From positions 1 to 32,529 of the forward strand of contig VIKI01000050.1 of NCBI GenBank assembly GCA_008080595.1: a stretch of 32,529 bases of DNA, given 5' to 3'. Origin of the DNA: Comamonadaceae bacterium (GTDB lineage: Bacteria; Pseudomonadota; Gammaproteobacteria; Burkholderiales; Burkholderiaceae_C). This document shows positions 7,491 to 15,762 of this stretch, piece by piece (within the stretch, counting starts at the first letter, position 1; the number at the start of each line of letters is the position of its first letter). Position numbers and translations under genes: made by a program. The notes below the pieces were generated by a model that saw only the letters and a program-made list of their open reading frames with translations, did not search any database and had not been told where the DNA came from.

Positions 7491-9008
7491 CTAATATTTG
7501 AAACGCTGCAATGCAATCTGCCGACCATCGGGCAAGGTCAGTGTGGCTGTGCTGGTCGTGTTGAACTGAATGCCCAGGCTGCCAACGTTGGTGATCGCTA
7601 TGCTGGCCGTCTGGTACTTGCCTGTCAACGTCTGTCCATTGGCATACTGCTGCCAAGTGCCATGGTAGCTGGTGGTACTCGACAGAGTGCCCGACGAGGA
7701 ATACCAGATCGGATTGCCATTGGTGTCATACATGTACCCGGTCATGAACAGTGAGTTGCCCTGTAGCTCGATAGAAAAACCGCGGCCAGATTCTTGGGGA
7801 CTCCACCACCAGCCGGTTTCAGGTTGCGAGGCAGTGACCGGGTTCGCCAGACCGCCAAAATCGAAGCGCTGGATGGGTATTGTGCCGCCAGCCCAGGTGA
7901 GCGTGCCATGCTGGCTGTCGGTGAAATTTAGCCGGATGTTGCCATTCAAGCCTGCAGCTGCCGTCGGTGTTTTGAATACGCCCGTCAGTGTCTGCCCTCC
8001 TGAATAGCTGTCGAGCACACCGCTGTACTGCCGGTTGAAATTGGTCGTCGTCCCCCCCGATGTGGTCCAGGTAGCACGTGTGCTGGCATCGTAGAGGAAA
8101 CTGGCCAAAAATACATTGGCCCCTCGGAACTCGATAAAAAACCCGCGTCCATTTTCTGCGGGGTTCCACCACCAACCCGATTGTGGCCCTGCTGCTACCG
8201 ACGCAAACACGTCAGCAACAGCATCCAGTGCGGTGTTGACATTACTCGCATTGAGCATGAAGCCGCCGTGATCACCATTGGGATCGTCAATGAACAGCTT
8301 CATGGTGGCACCGAATTGGGTGACCCACGCTTTGGCGGTCGTCATGGCCGGGCAACCGTTGATGGTCGGGTCTGGATCTTTTTCTCCGCAATACATCAGC
8401 CACTGAACCCCGTTAAAAGGTTTCGCACCAAAAACGCCAGCGGCGATTTGCTGGTTAGGGGGAAAATCCAGCATGGCACCACCCGAATTGGAAAGTGTCA
8501 CGGCGAAATAGTGATTACCAGAAGATGCGTCATAGGCGGTCATGGCATAGGAATTGGCCGACCCTCGCGAGTAGCCATGCAAAAAAGCCGTGCTGGCTTT
8601 CACGCCCTTTTCTTTCAGCAACGCAGCGATCAGCGTGTACATCTCTTGAGGTTGGTAGTAATCGGAGGTGGTTTCGCCAACACCAAACCACCACTGAATC
8701 GCCAAAATTGCGTAATTGCGCTGTGCCGCATAAGGCTGCCACAAATAAAACTCGTCAGTGGCATAACTGTCATGCCCATGCAGACTCACGATCACGCCAT
8801 CCGGTGGGGCACTCGACGGTTGCCACCATACAGTGAAAGCTTTGTTGTCGCTGGTATTGCGAATTTCAGCACCTTTGGTCTGGGCAAACTGGAATCGCTG
8901 CGAATTGGCAAGCTGGGCCTTGGCCAGAATATAGGCTGAGTCAGCCTGCGCCACAGAGCACAACAGCAAACCCAGAATGACCAGCAAAGCGCGACTCAAA
9001 GCGTTCAT
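7491..9008 (-). CDS. secreted alpha/beta hydrolase (depolymerase-like) with two C-terminal repeats
   Basis: I choose ATG 9008 (MNALSRALLVILGLLLCSVA) because a GGGAGA box lies 6-7 bases upstream; the ATG at 9006+20 (position 9026) has none. The signal peptide ends at AQA-DS. The hydrolase domain spans about 40-265, with an oxyanion-region SLHGHDSY, nucleophile elbow GYSRG (Ser147) and a late GDHGGF that could supply the His. This resembles PHB-depolymerase/feruloyl-esterase-like secreted hydrolases. Two copies of a ~105-residue module follow, starting SGWWWNPAENGRGFFIE and TGWWWSPQESGRGFSIE, each ending near a QRF motif. They look like beta-rich binding or attachment modules. The gene is separated from both neighbours by more than 100 bp and is probably monocistronic. 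The substrate is not predictable. Confidence 0.75.
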   Translation of the reverse strand: MNALSRALLVILGLLLCSVAQADSAYILAKAQLANSQRFQFAQTKGAEIRNTSDNKAFTVWWQPSSAPPDGVIVSLHGHDSYATDEFYLWQPYAAQRNYAILAIQWWFGVGETTSDYYQPQEMYTLIAALLKEKGVKASTAFLHGYSRGSANSYAMTAYDASSGNHYFAVTLSNSGGAMLDFPPNQQIAAGVFGAKPFNGVQWLMYCGEKDPDPTINGCPAMTTAKAWVTQFGATMKLFIDDPNGDHGGFMLNASNVNTALDAVADVFASVAAGPQSGWWWNPAENGRGFFIEFRGANVFLASFLYDASTRATWTTSGGTTTNFNRQYSGVLDSYSGGQTLTGVFKTPTAAAGLNGNIRLNFTDSQHGTLTWAGGTIPIQRFDFGGLANPVTASQPETGWWWSPQESGRGFSIELQGNSLFMTGYMYDTNGNPIWYSSSGTLSSTTSYHGTWQQYANGQTLTGKYQTASIAITNVGSLGIQFNTTSTATLTLPDGRQIALQRFKY

Positions 9009-9130
9009 GAAGCGTCTCCCGTCCACAAGATGTCAGGCAATAGCGACTAGTGTGGAACACCACCCTAGCTAAATCCCATTCTAGTGGGGCGCTGCCAGCA
9101 GAGGGAGAGCCAGAACCGCTCCTGATGCCC

Positions 9131-10453
9131 TCAGTCAATGGCTGCCAGAATCGCCGTGAGCAAGTGCCAGCAGTGCGCCACCGACTGCACCTGCACCGAC
9201 TCGCCGGGTGCATGCGCCCCCCGGATGGTTGGCCCGAAGGACACCATGTCCAGCTCGGGGTACTTGCCGCCGATGATGCCGCATTCCAGCCCGGCATGGA
9301 TCACCTGGGTGCTTGACTCTGCACCAAACTCCGAACGGTAGACCGACTGGCACAGTGCCAGCAGCGGCGAGCCGGGGTTGGGCCGCCAGCCTGGGTAAGG
9401 GTCAGACAGCGTAGCCGCCACGCCGGACAGCGCCAGCAGGCTGACGATCTCGCGGGCCTTCTCAAGACCGGCGCTGTCGACCAAAGAGCGCACCATGAAG
9501 TTGCACGCTCCGGCTTGGGGTTTCAAGTCGACCACGCCCAGGTTGTTGGAGGTTTCCACCACGCCAGACACCTGCACACTCATGCGGTGCGCACCATGCG
9601 GCGCAGCATGTAATGTGGCCAGCCAGAGTGCCTGATCTGCGACGCTCATCACCTGCTCCAGCGCCGTCGGCTGGAATGACACGGTGATGCCCTCGTCCAC
9701 GCCCGCAAGTTCCTGGCGCAATTGCGCCTGCAAACCAGCCAACACGTCAGCCAACGTTGTTACCGCTTCGGCGGGCAGCATCAGGGTGGCAAAGGCTTCG
9801 CGGGGCAGAGCGTTTCTGGCCGTACCCGCCACTTGGTCTGCGGGCCGCATTTGCGGCTGCCCAGCGCGTTGCACGTTCACATCCACACCCCCGGCGCAGC
9901 CCAGGTAAAACTGGCCCCACTCCTCGGTGTCCAGGTTCAGCATCAGCTGGCTTTGCAGCACACCAGCGGCCAGCCCATGTGCACCGCCCATACCGGCTTC
10001 TTCATCGACGGTGAACAAGGCCTCGATGGGGCCGTGAACCAGATCGGTGTCTTCCAGCACCGCCAGCATCAGTGCGACACCCATGCCGTTGTCCGCGCCC
10101 AGTGTCGTGCCCTCGGCCAGCAGCCAGCCATCACGCAGCACGGGGGTGATCGGGTCATGCAGGAAATCATGCGGGGTATCGGCATTGTTTTGGCACACCA
10201 TGTCCAGGTGCGATTGCAAGACCACGCTGGGCCGTGCTTCGCGCCCGGCGCTGGCGGGCTTGCGCACGATCAGGTTGCCCACGCTATCGACCAGCGTGGT
10301 CAGCCCCCGGGCCTGCGCCCAGTGCTGCAAATGGGCCACCAGCGCGGCCTCGCCCTTGGAGGGGCGCGGCATAGCGCACAGGGTGGAGAAATGGGCCCAG
10401 ACAGGGGCGGGTTGCAGTGCATCAAAAATGCCTGGGGTGGGTGTTGAAGTCAT
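9131..10453 (-). CDS. pepD: PepD-like aminoacyl-histidine dipeptidase (M20) with an in-frame internal deletion
   Basis: PepD hydrolyses Xaa-His and other dipeptides with two metal ions. The metal-site motifs are present: SHLDM (His82, Asp84), GADNGMG (Asp121), VDEEAGM (Glu151-Glu152), NLDTEE (Asp175) and the C-terminal HAGLECG and RGAHAPGE. The protein is 440 residues, against about 485 in E. coli. The missing part is specific. After LGCAGGVDVNVQRAGQPQ the sequence passes within about 12 residues to GTARNALPREAF. In PepD about 48 residues lie here, including the conserved GGHSG motif of the lid domain. The reading frame is kept. Activity is doubtful without the lid His. It follows the exonuclease gene by 17 bp, so it is probably in the same transcript. 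No clear ribosome-binding site precedes ATG 10453. Confidence 0.85.
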   Translation of the reverse strand: MTSTPTPGIFDALQPAPVWAHFSTLCAMPRPSKGEAALVAHLQHWAQARGLTTLVDSVGNLIVRKPASAGREARPSVVLQSHLDMVCQNNADTPHDFLHDPITPVLRDGWLLAEGTTLGADNGMGVALMLAVLEDTDLVHGPIEALFTVDEEAGMGGAHGLAAGVLQSQLMLNLDTEEWGQFYLGCAGGVDVNVQRAGQPQMRPADQVAGTARNALPREAFATLMLPAEAVTTLADVLAGLQAQLRQELAGVDEGITVSFQPTALEQVMSVADQALWLATLHAAPHGAHRMSVQVSGVVETSNNLGVVDLKPQAGACNFMVRSLVDSAGLEKAREIVSLLALSGVAATLSDPYPGWRPNPGSPLLALCQSVYRSEFGAESSTQVIHAGLECGIIGGKYPELDMVSFGPTIRGAHAPGESVQVQSVAHCWHLLTAILAAID

Positions 10454-10470
10454 AGGAGGGGTCGTGTGAG

Positions 10471-11259
10471 CTAAGAATCGGTGTCTACCGGGTGATTTTG
10501 CGACAACATGCGCCAGGTCAGGCCCAGCGACACATCCGTTTTGAAAGACACCAGTTTTCTGGACAACCGCGCCATCTCAACCCCTTTACGCAAGTTGGCC
10601 CCCACTTGGCCCGCCACCTTGTCTGCGTTGGAGATCACCCGCTCAAGGTTGCCGTTGATGCGCAGCAGCCCGGCAGCGGTTTTGGCCCCGACCTTGTCCA
10701 CCCCAGGAACACCGTCAGCAGCATCACCCATCAGGGCCAGCAGATCACCCATTTGTTCCGGTTTGACCCCAAATTTCTCCAGCACATAAGCCTCGTCGCG
10801 CCAGCGGCCTTTGAAGTGGTCGTAGACACCCACCTGGTCATTCAGCAGTTGCAAAAAGTCTTTGTCGGTCGACAAAATGATCACCGGTTGTGGATTGGTT
10901 TGACACCATTTCTGTACCAGCGTGGCAATGGCATCGTCGGCTTCGATGCCCTCGATGGCGATCCAGTGCAGGCCCAGCTTGGGCAGCGCTTGCTGAATGC
11001 TCTGCACACCGTCTTTCAGGAGGTCTGGCATGGGTTTGCGGTGGGCTTGGTAGGGCGCATAGAGCGCATGCTTCCAGGTGCGACCACCATGGTCAAACAC
11101 CGCCACGGCATGGGTCGGGCGGTGGGTTTTGAGTGCCCGCTTGAAGGAGGCCAGGCTGGAGGTCACGGTGTCGGCCACCCGCTCTTCACTTTCCGGGCCA
11201 GGAACCGCCTCGTGGATGCGCCGGATGATGTTCATCGCATCAATAATCAATAGGGACAT
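10471..11259 (-). CDS. FEN/Xni-type 5'-3' exonuclease or flap endonuclease
   Basis: A stand-alone 5'-nuclease domain of 262 residues, similar in size to E. coli Xni (ExoIX) and to the N-terminal domain of DNA polymerase I. The metal-binding acidic residues are in place: LLIIDAMN near the start, EGIEADDAIATL, STDKDFLQLL, and the helix-hairpin-helix segment GDAADGVPGVDKVGAKTA that grips DNA. The family acts on flaps or branched DNA during replication and repair. The frame is open further upstream to 11358, but MSLLIIDAMN at 11259 matches the family start, so I use that. The ~100 bp upstream leader contains the 3' side of a structured element (11360-11465). The dipeptidase gene follows 17 bp downstream. 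Confidence 0.85.
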   Translation of the reverse strand: MSLLIIDAMNIIRRIHEAVPGPESEERVADTVTSSLASFKRALKTHRPTHAVAVFDHGGRTWKHALYAPYQAHRKPMPDLLKDGVQSIQQALPKLGLHWIAIEGIEADDAIATLVQKWCQTNPQPVIILSTDKDFLQLLNDQVGVYDHFKGRWRDEAYVLEKFGVKPEQMGDLLALMGDAADGVPGVDKVGAKTAAGLLRINGNLERVISNADKVAGQVGANLRKGVEMARLSRKLVSFKTDVSLGLTWRMLSQNHPVDTDS

Positions 11260-11359
11260 CTTGGGATCATGCCTTTCGCTTTTGGGCTGCGATTCTCTCT
11301 CCTTCAACGACTTGTTGGATGCCGGGGAGAGGTGGCGTGACAGGTTGCCAGAAAGCAAA

Positions 11360-11465
11360 GTAGCAAGTCACTCCGAGTGCCGTGTGAACACGGCTGACTG
11401 CGTTGGGCGTACACCCCGTGGTGGGGAAGGCATGCTTGCAATCAATTTCAAAGAGGACTTGCTAC
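11360..11465 (-). other. structured non-coding element closed by a 10-bp perfect inverted repeat
   Basis: GTAGCAAGTC at 11360-11369 is exactly complementary to GACTTGCTAC at 11456-11465 and could close a stem around about 86 bases. Inside lie further short hairpins: a CACT/AGTG pair at 11369-11379, a perfect 6-bp stem GCCGTG/CACGGC with a 4-base loop at 11379-11394, and a CCCC/GGGG pair at 11414-11426. The element sits in the gap between the RIO kinase and exonuclease genes, both on the minus strand. It would therefore be in the 5' leader of the exonuclease message. It could equally be a small MITE-like element. It matches no riboswitch I recognise. Confidence 0.4.
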
Positions 11466-11554
11466 GCCTCCATTGAGCGCTTGTCACCGCTTGATGTCAA
11501 GAGGAATGAGAGGTGAATTTGCAAAAAGTTTGATCTTTGACAAATGAACAGCCC

Positions 11555-12433
11555 TTAGCCCCCCATTTGCATCCGCAACCGCCGCGCTGCGTCTTCGGCC
11601 CGCGCATCGTCAATCTCGCGCAGCACCGCCTGCATGTCCACACTGGCCTGGGCACGCACAAAGTGGCCGGTCAACACGCTGTCATTGCTCAGCAGGCCGC
11701 TGTGATACAGGCTCCAGATTTCGGGGCCGTAGTCGGTGCGCAACAAGGCAGGCGCAAACTGGCCAAAGAAGTCACGCAGGTTGGCAACGTCGCGCAGCAG
11801 CATGCGCTGGGCATGGTTGTTGCCCGCCGCATCCACCGCCTGGGGCAGGTCGATGATCACCGGCTCATCCACGCCCTCAGCACCGTCAGCGCCCGGGGTG
11901 TGGGCCAGCAGGATGTTGAACTCTGACAAATCCCCGTGCACCACACCCGCACACAGCATACGCACCACCTCGGCGATCAGCGTGGCGTGGTGGGCCAGCG
12001 CCTGCTCGGGGGTGAAGGCCACATCGTTCAGGCGCGGGGCGGCATCACCGTGGGCATCGGTCACCAGCTCCATCAGCAGCACGCCGTCGTGAAAGTTGTA
12101 GGGCTGCGGCACGCGCACACCGGCAGCGGCCAGACGGTAGAGCGCATCCACCTCGGCGCTTTGCCAGGCTGCCTCTTGCTCCTGGCGACCAAATTTGCTG
12201 CCTTTGGCCATGGCCCGGGCCGAGCGTGAGTTTTTGACCTTGCGGTTTTCTGTGTAGTCCACCGCCTGGCGAAAACTGCGGTTGTTGGCCTCTTTGTAGA
12301 TCTTGGCGCAGCGCGTGTCATCGCCACAGCGCACCACAAACACCATGGCCTCTTTGCCACTCATCAGCTGGCGTACCACGCTGTCGATCAGCCCTTCTTC
12401 GATCAGGGATTGCAGTCTGGGAGGAGGTTTCAT
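11555..12433 (-). CDS. RIO-family atypical serine/threonine kinase
   Basis: This 292-residue protein shows the RIO kinase landmarks. An N-terminal helical part and VRQLMSGKEAMVFVVRC form a glycine-poor nucleotide loop. The ATP-binding lysine is in CAKIYKE, the catalytic loop is VHGDLSEFNILL, and the metal-binding Asp is in VIIDLPQAVD. Between them is the basic flexible loop (KNSRSARAMAKGSKFGRQE) characteristic of RIO1-like proteins. Archaeal and eukaryotic RIO proteins act in ribosome maturation; the role of bacterial ones is poorly defined. The length is normal and all key residues are present. It is followed by a 295-bp gap before the exonuclease gene on the same strand. The promoter must lie in the 330-bp divergent gap shared with the DUF1302 gene. 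Confidence 0.85.
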   Translation of the reverse strand: MKPPPRLQSLIEEGLIDSVVRQLMSGKEAMVFVVRCGDDTRCAKIYKEANNRSFRQAVDYTENRKVKNSRSARAMAKGSKFGRQEQEAAWQSAEVDALYRLAAAGVRVPQPYNFHDGVLLMELVTDAHGDAAPRLNDVAFTPEQALAHHATLIAEVVRMLCAGVVHGDLSEFNILLAHTPGADGAEGVDEPVIIDLPQAVDAAGNNHAQRMLLRDVANLRDFFGQFAPALLRTDYGPEIWSLYHSGLLSNDSVLTGHFVRAQASVDMQAVLREIDDARAEDAARRLRMQMGG

Positions 12434-12567
12434 GCGGAGCGGCGGGTTGAGGAATGAGGTTGGATTGTCGCCCCCGGCGCTTGTCAGTCAGTTTGAGCCA
12501 CCCGCAGCACCGGCATCGTCCCAAGTGAAACCCAGCGCTCGGTCTCTTGCAGGCACAAATTCAATTC

Positions 12568-12579
12568 AGGGTTAACCCT
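12568..12579. promoter_or_regulatory. 12-bp perfect palindrome, candidate operator
   Basis: AGGGTTAACCCT is a perfect palindrome in the otherwise gene-free 330-bp divergent region between the RIO kinase and the DUF1302 gene, about 185 bp before the latter. The size and symmetry suit a dimeric repressor or activator. The regulator is not identified. Confidence 0.35.
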
Positions 12580-12594
12580 AAAACTATTCTCCAA

Positions 12595-12613
12595 ATCGAT
12601 TCATTGAATTGAT
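12595..12613. promoter_or_regulatory. imperfect inverted repeat, candidate regulator-binding site
   Basis: ATCGATTC-ATT-GAATTGAT has eight-base arms with one mismatch around a 3-base spacer. It lies 15 bp after the AGGGTTAACCCT palindrome in the same AT-richer stretch. Together they mark the likely control region of the catabolic locus. A LysR-type site is possible given the LysR gene at 28133, but this is inference. Confidence 0.35.
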
Positions 12614-12668
12614 CCAAACAATTTTACGGATGGGTTCTCAAGCCCTAATCTCTCGACCCAACCGATAC

Positions 12669-12767
12669 ATGAACACCGAAAACAGCGATTCAAAAGAAAA
12701 AGCGGCAGTGGATGTTCGGTTTGGCTATCGCGTCAACCCATTACAAAAGTCTGAGGAGACAACATGA
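12669..12767 (+). CDS. possible 32-codon leader ORF overlapping the DUF1302 start
   Basis: ATG 12669 opens a 32-codon frame (MNTENSDSKEKAAVDVRFGY, ending VNPLQKSEETT). It terminates at TGA 12765-12767, overlapping the ATG at 12764 in an ATGA arrangement. It has no good ribosome-binding site. It could be a translationally coupled leader peptide, a remnant of a gene, or chance. Confidence 0.25.
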   Translation: MNTENSDSKEKAAVDVRFGYRVNPLQKSEETT

Positions 12768-14440
12768 AAATTTCACTACGGCGTGATGCGCGCAAGCGTG
12801 TGATGCGCCCGTCCACAGTGGCCATCGCCGCATTGCTCGCCACCGGTGTTCAAGCGTTTGAGCTGGATACGGGCAACCCCGACATGAGCGTGCGCTTTGA
12901 CAACACCATCAAAGCCAGTGCCATCTACCGTTTGCATGATGCCGACCCGGCGCTGGTGAATTCAACCCGGCTGCTGGTGCCGGGTGTGGCGGCATCGGCG
13001 TTTCCGCAGGCACTGAACTTCAATGCGGGCAATGACAACTTTCGCTCCAAAGGTTTTGTCTCGGAACGCATTGACCTGTTGAGCGAGTTGGATGTGGTGT
13101 ACCGCAAGCGCTATGGCTTTCGTGTCAGCGCGGCGGCTTCGCATGATGCCGCTTACAGCCGGTCAACCCACGCTACCGATGTGGTGAACGGCCAGACTCC
13201 GTTCAACGAGTTTTCAAGCTACACCCGTGAGCAAGCCGGAAGAAGCGCTGAGGTTCTGGATGCCTTTGCCTTTGCCGGCTGGGACATCGGTGAGAGCAGC
13301 AAACTCAATGTGCGCTTGGGCAAGCACGCGCTGGTGTATGGGGAAAGTCTCTTCTTTGGTGACAACGGCATTGCCCGTTCCCAGGGGCCCATGAACGTGC
13401 AGAAGCTGTTGTCCTCCCCGAATGCCCAGTTCAAGGAAATCATTGTTCCGGTGCCTCAGGTCTCGGCCCAGCTTCAAGTGTCGAGCGCCCTGAGCCTCGG
13501 CGCTTACTACCAATTTGGCTGGGAAGCTGACCGCATGCCCGCTGGGGGCAGTTACTTCAGTGTGGCCAACAACAATTGGGGTGGTTCTACTTTTCCCGAA
13601 TTGGTTGGCACCAATCTGTTGCTGCCCGGTACCGACCAGAAGGCCAAAGACAGTGGGCAATTTGGTTTGCAGTTGAAATGGCGCAAGGACGAGACCGACC
13701 TGGGTTTCTATGCAGCCAGATACCACGACAAGGCGGGGCAGTTCTATTCCAAACTGAATGTCACCAGCCCAGCGCCGGGGAGCTGGTATTACGTGTTTCC
13801 CGAAAACATCACAACCGTGGGTGCAAGCGCTTCACAAACCGTGGGGGACACCAATTTCGCGGTGGAAGCCTCGGTGCGCAACAACATGCCCCTGGTCAAT
13901 AGCAACATCGTTTACCCCAACGTGATGGCCGCACCCGACTATGCCAAGGGCCACACCGGCCATGTGAATTTTTCCTGGCTTGCCACCTTTGGCCCCAATG
14001 CCCTGGCCAAGGAATCCTCACTCATCGGGGAACTGGCGTGGAACCGGGTGTTGAGTTCAACCGACCCGGCCAAGCATCTGGATGCCACCCGGACACGTGA
14101 TGCGTCGGCCATCCAGTTCATCTATTCCCCGAGCTATCGGCAGGTGTTGCCGGGGCTCGATATCAGTATTCCGCTTGGACTGCGCTATGTGATTGATGGC
14201 AATTCATCCATCACCGGTTTGGGCTGGGGCCCCAAAGGCAGCGGTTCCGCCACCCTGGGCCTGGAGGGTACCTACCAAGGTGTGTGGCAATTCACTGTGG
14301 GCTACACGCACTTCATTGGCAAGGCTGAGCCGTTTGTGGACTACCGCCCCTTGCAAACGGGTGGCACGCCCACTTACAGCAGCGGCAACACGCTGGCCGA
14401 CCGCAACTATCTCGCGTTTTCGTTGCGCCGCACCTTTTGA
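12764..14440 (+). CDS. DUF1302 outer-membrane-type protein
   Basis: This 558-residue protein has a signal peptide (RPSTVAIAALLATGVQA) and then a beta-rich, aromatic-ended sequence. It opens with FELDTGNPDMSVRFDNTIK and closes with YLAFSLRRTF, where the terminal Phe is typical of outer-membrane barrels. Conserved DUF1302 text includes SELDVVYRKRYGFRVSAAA and LNVRLGKHALVYGESLFFGD. The family is a predicted outer-membrane channel or binding protein. It recurs next to DUF1329 and an MMPL transporter in loci for degrading steroids, terpenoids and other hydrophobic compounds. The start has a strong GAGGAG site. The gene is 21 bp upstream of the DUF1329 gene, so they form one operon. Length and ends look complete, unlike the next two genes. 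Confidence 0.85.
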   Translation: MKISLRRDARKRVMRPSTVAIAALLATGVQAFELDTGNPDMSVRFDNTIKASAIYRLHDADPALVNSTRLLVPGVAASAFPQALNFNAGNDNFRSKGFVSERIDLLSELDVVYRKRYGFRVSAAASHDAAYSRSTHATDVVNGQTPFNEFSSYTREQAGRSAEVLDAFAFAGWDIGESSKLNVRLGKHALVYGESLFFGDNGIARSQGPMNVQKLLSSPNAQFKEIIVPVPQVSAQLQVSSALSLGAYYQFGWEADRMPAGGSYFSVANNNWGGSTFPELVGTNLLLPGTDQKAKDSGQFGLQLKWRKDETDLGFYAARYHDKAGQFYSKLNVTSPAPGSWYYVFPENITTVGASASQTVGDTNFAVEASVRNNMPLVNSNIVYPNVMAAPDYAKGHTGHVNFSWLATFGPNALAKESSLIGELAWNRVLSSTDPAKHLDATRTRDASAIQFIYSPSYRQVLPGLDISIPLGLRYVIDGNSSITGLGWGPKGSGSATLGLEGTYQGVWQFTVGYTHFIGKAEPFVDYRPLQTGGTPTYSSGNTLADRNYLAFSLRRTF

Positions 14441-14461
14441 TTTGAATCTGGAGACTGATGT

Positions 14462-15761
14462 ATGAACAAACAATTATGGGCAGCCGTTGCCACCGCAACC
14501 GCATTTGCTGTTTCCTTTCAAGCCACGGCGGGTGTCAGCCCAGAAGAGGCCGCAAAGTTAAAGTCCGAATTAACTCCTTTTGGCGCTGAGAAGGCCGGCA
14601 ACAAGGATGGCAGCATTCCCGCCTGGACGGGTGGTTACAGCACTCCAATCCCCGGTGACAAGCCGGGCGGTACCCGTGGCGACCCGTTCAAAGCCGACAA
14701 ACCCTTGTTTTCTATCACTGCAAAAAATGTGGATCAGTACGCTGACAAATTGGCTGATGGCACCAAGGCGATGTTCAAGAAATATCCTGATTACCGCATC
14801 GATGTCTACCCAACCCATCGCAGCGCTGCAGCACCGCAATGGGTCTACGACAACACCTTCAAGAACGCCACACGGGCCAAGATGAATGGAGATGTGGTGG
14901 AGGGCGCATTCGGCGGCATTCCCTTCCCGGTGCCGAAGACCGGCATCGAGGTGATGTGGAACCACAACTTGCGCTGGCGTGCACCGTCGCTGAATTTTTC
15001 AATCACCCATTACCAAATCACCGCAGATGGCAAGCCGGTGATGACGACCGATGGCAACCTCAATCAACAAATGCCGTACTACTTCCAGGACAGTTCACTG
15101 GAAGCGTTTTCCAAGTCCAACGAATTCTGGACTGTGCGCCTGCTCAATGTTGGGCCACCCATCCGTGCGGGCGAAGCGGTCGTCGGACGGGCCAATCTGG
15201 ATGGCAGCAAAGACCAAGCCTGGGTTTACCTCACCGGTCAGCGCCGAGTCCGCAAACTGCCCAATCCATGTTGCGACACACCCACGCCAGCCACCGCAGG
15301 TGTGATGAGCTTCGACGAACAAAAAAGAGTTGTTCATTCCCTACAACAACAACAAAATGTTTGCGGCCAAGGATGCCGAGGTGTTGGGCAAGTTCCCCAA
15401 CCCGGACTATGTGCGCTGGGAATTACATCGCGTGTGGGTGGTTGATGCCACGCTGCGCGCCGGTCAGCGCCATCAAGCGCCCAAAAGCCGCTACTACTGC
15501 GACGAGGACAACTGGCAGTGCACCCTGGCTGACCGCTGGGATGCCAATGGCCAGCTCTGGAAAACACTCTGGACCCACAACTTTGTCGCACCCGACCTGC
15601 CAGGCACGGTCAGCGCTGCCATGGGCTTCAACGACCTGATTTCGGGCACGGCCTTCATCGGCAACCTCTACGGCAGCAAGTCGGCGCAGTACACGCTCAA
15701 ACCACGCATCCCAGACAGCACCTTCACACCCGACGCGATGGCCGGTGAAGGGGTGCGCTGA
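14462..15761 (+). pseudogene. DUF1329 (LolB-like fold) protein gene, disrupted by an internal deletion/frameshift
   Basis: The first frame (14462 onward) has a signal peptide (LWAAVATATAFAVSFQATA) and typical DUF1329 text such as RRVRKLPNPCCDTPTPATAG. It runs to GVMSFDE ending at 15319, then reads QKRVVHSLQQQQN into nonsense and stops at 15445. The rest of the family sequence continues in another frame from about 15321 (KKELFIPYNNNKMF) through PKSRYYCDEDNWQCTLADRW to the TGA at 15759. In homologues about 16-22 residues, including an RxDRFDWK-like stretch, lie between SFDE and the IPYNNNK segment; they are absent here. DUF1329 proteins are periplasmic or outer-membrane associated and predicted to shuttle hydrophobic substrates. 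As written no full protein can be made. Confidence 0.85.
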
Positions 15762-15762
15762 A

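Noticed and set aside
11360..11465. Integron attC site
   Set aside because: The length and fold suggest one, but the RYYYAAC/GTTRRRY core sites are absent and no integrase or cassette array is present.
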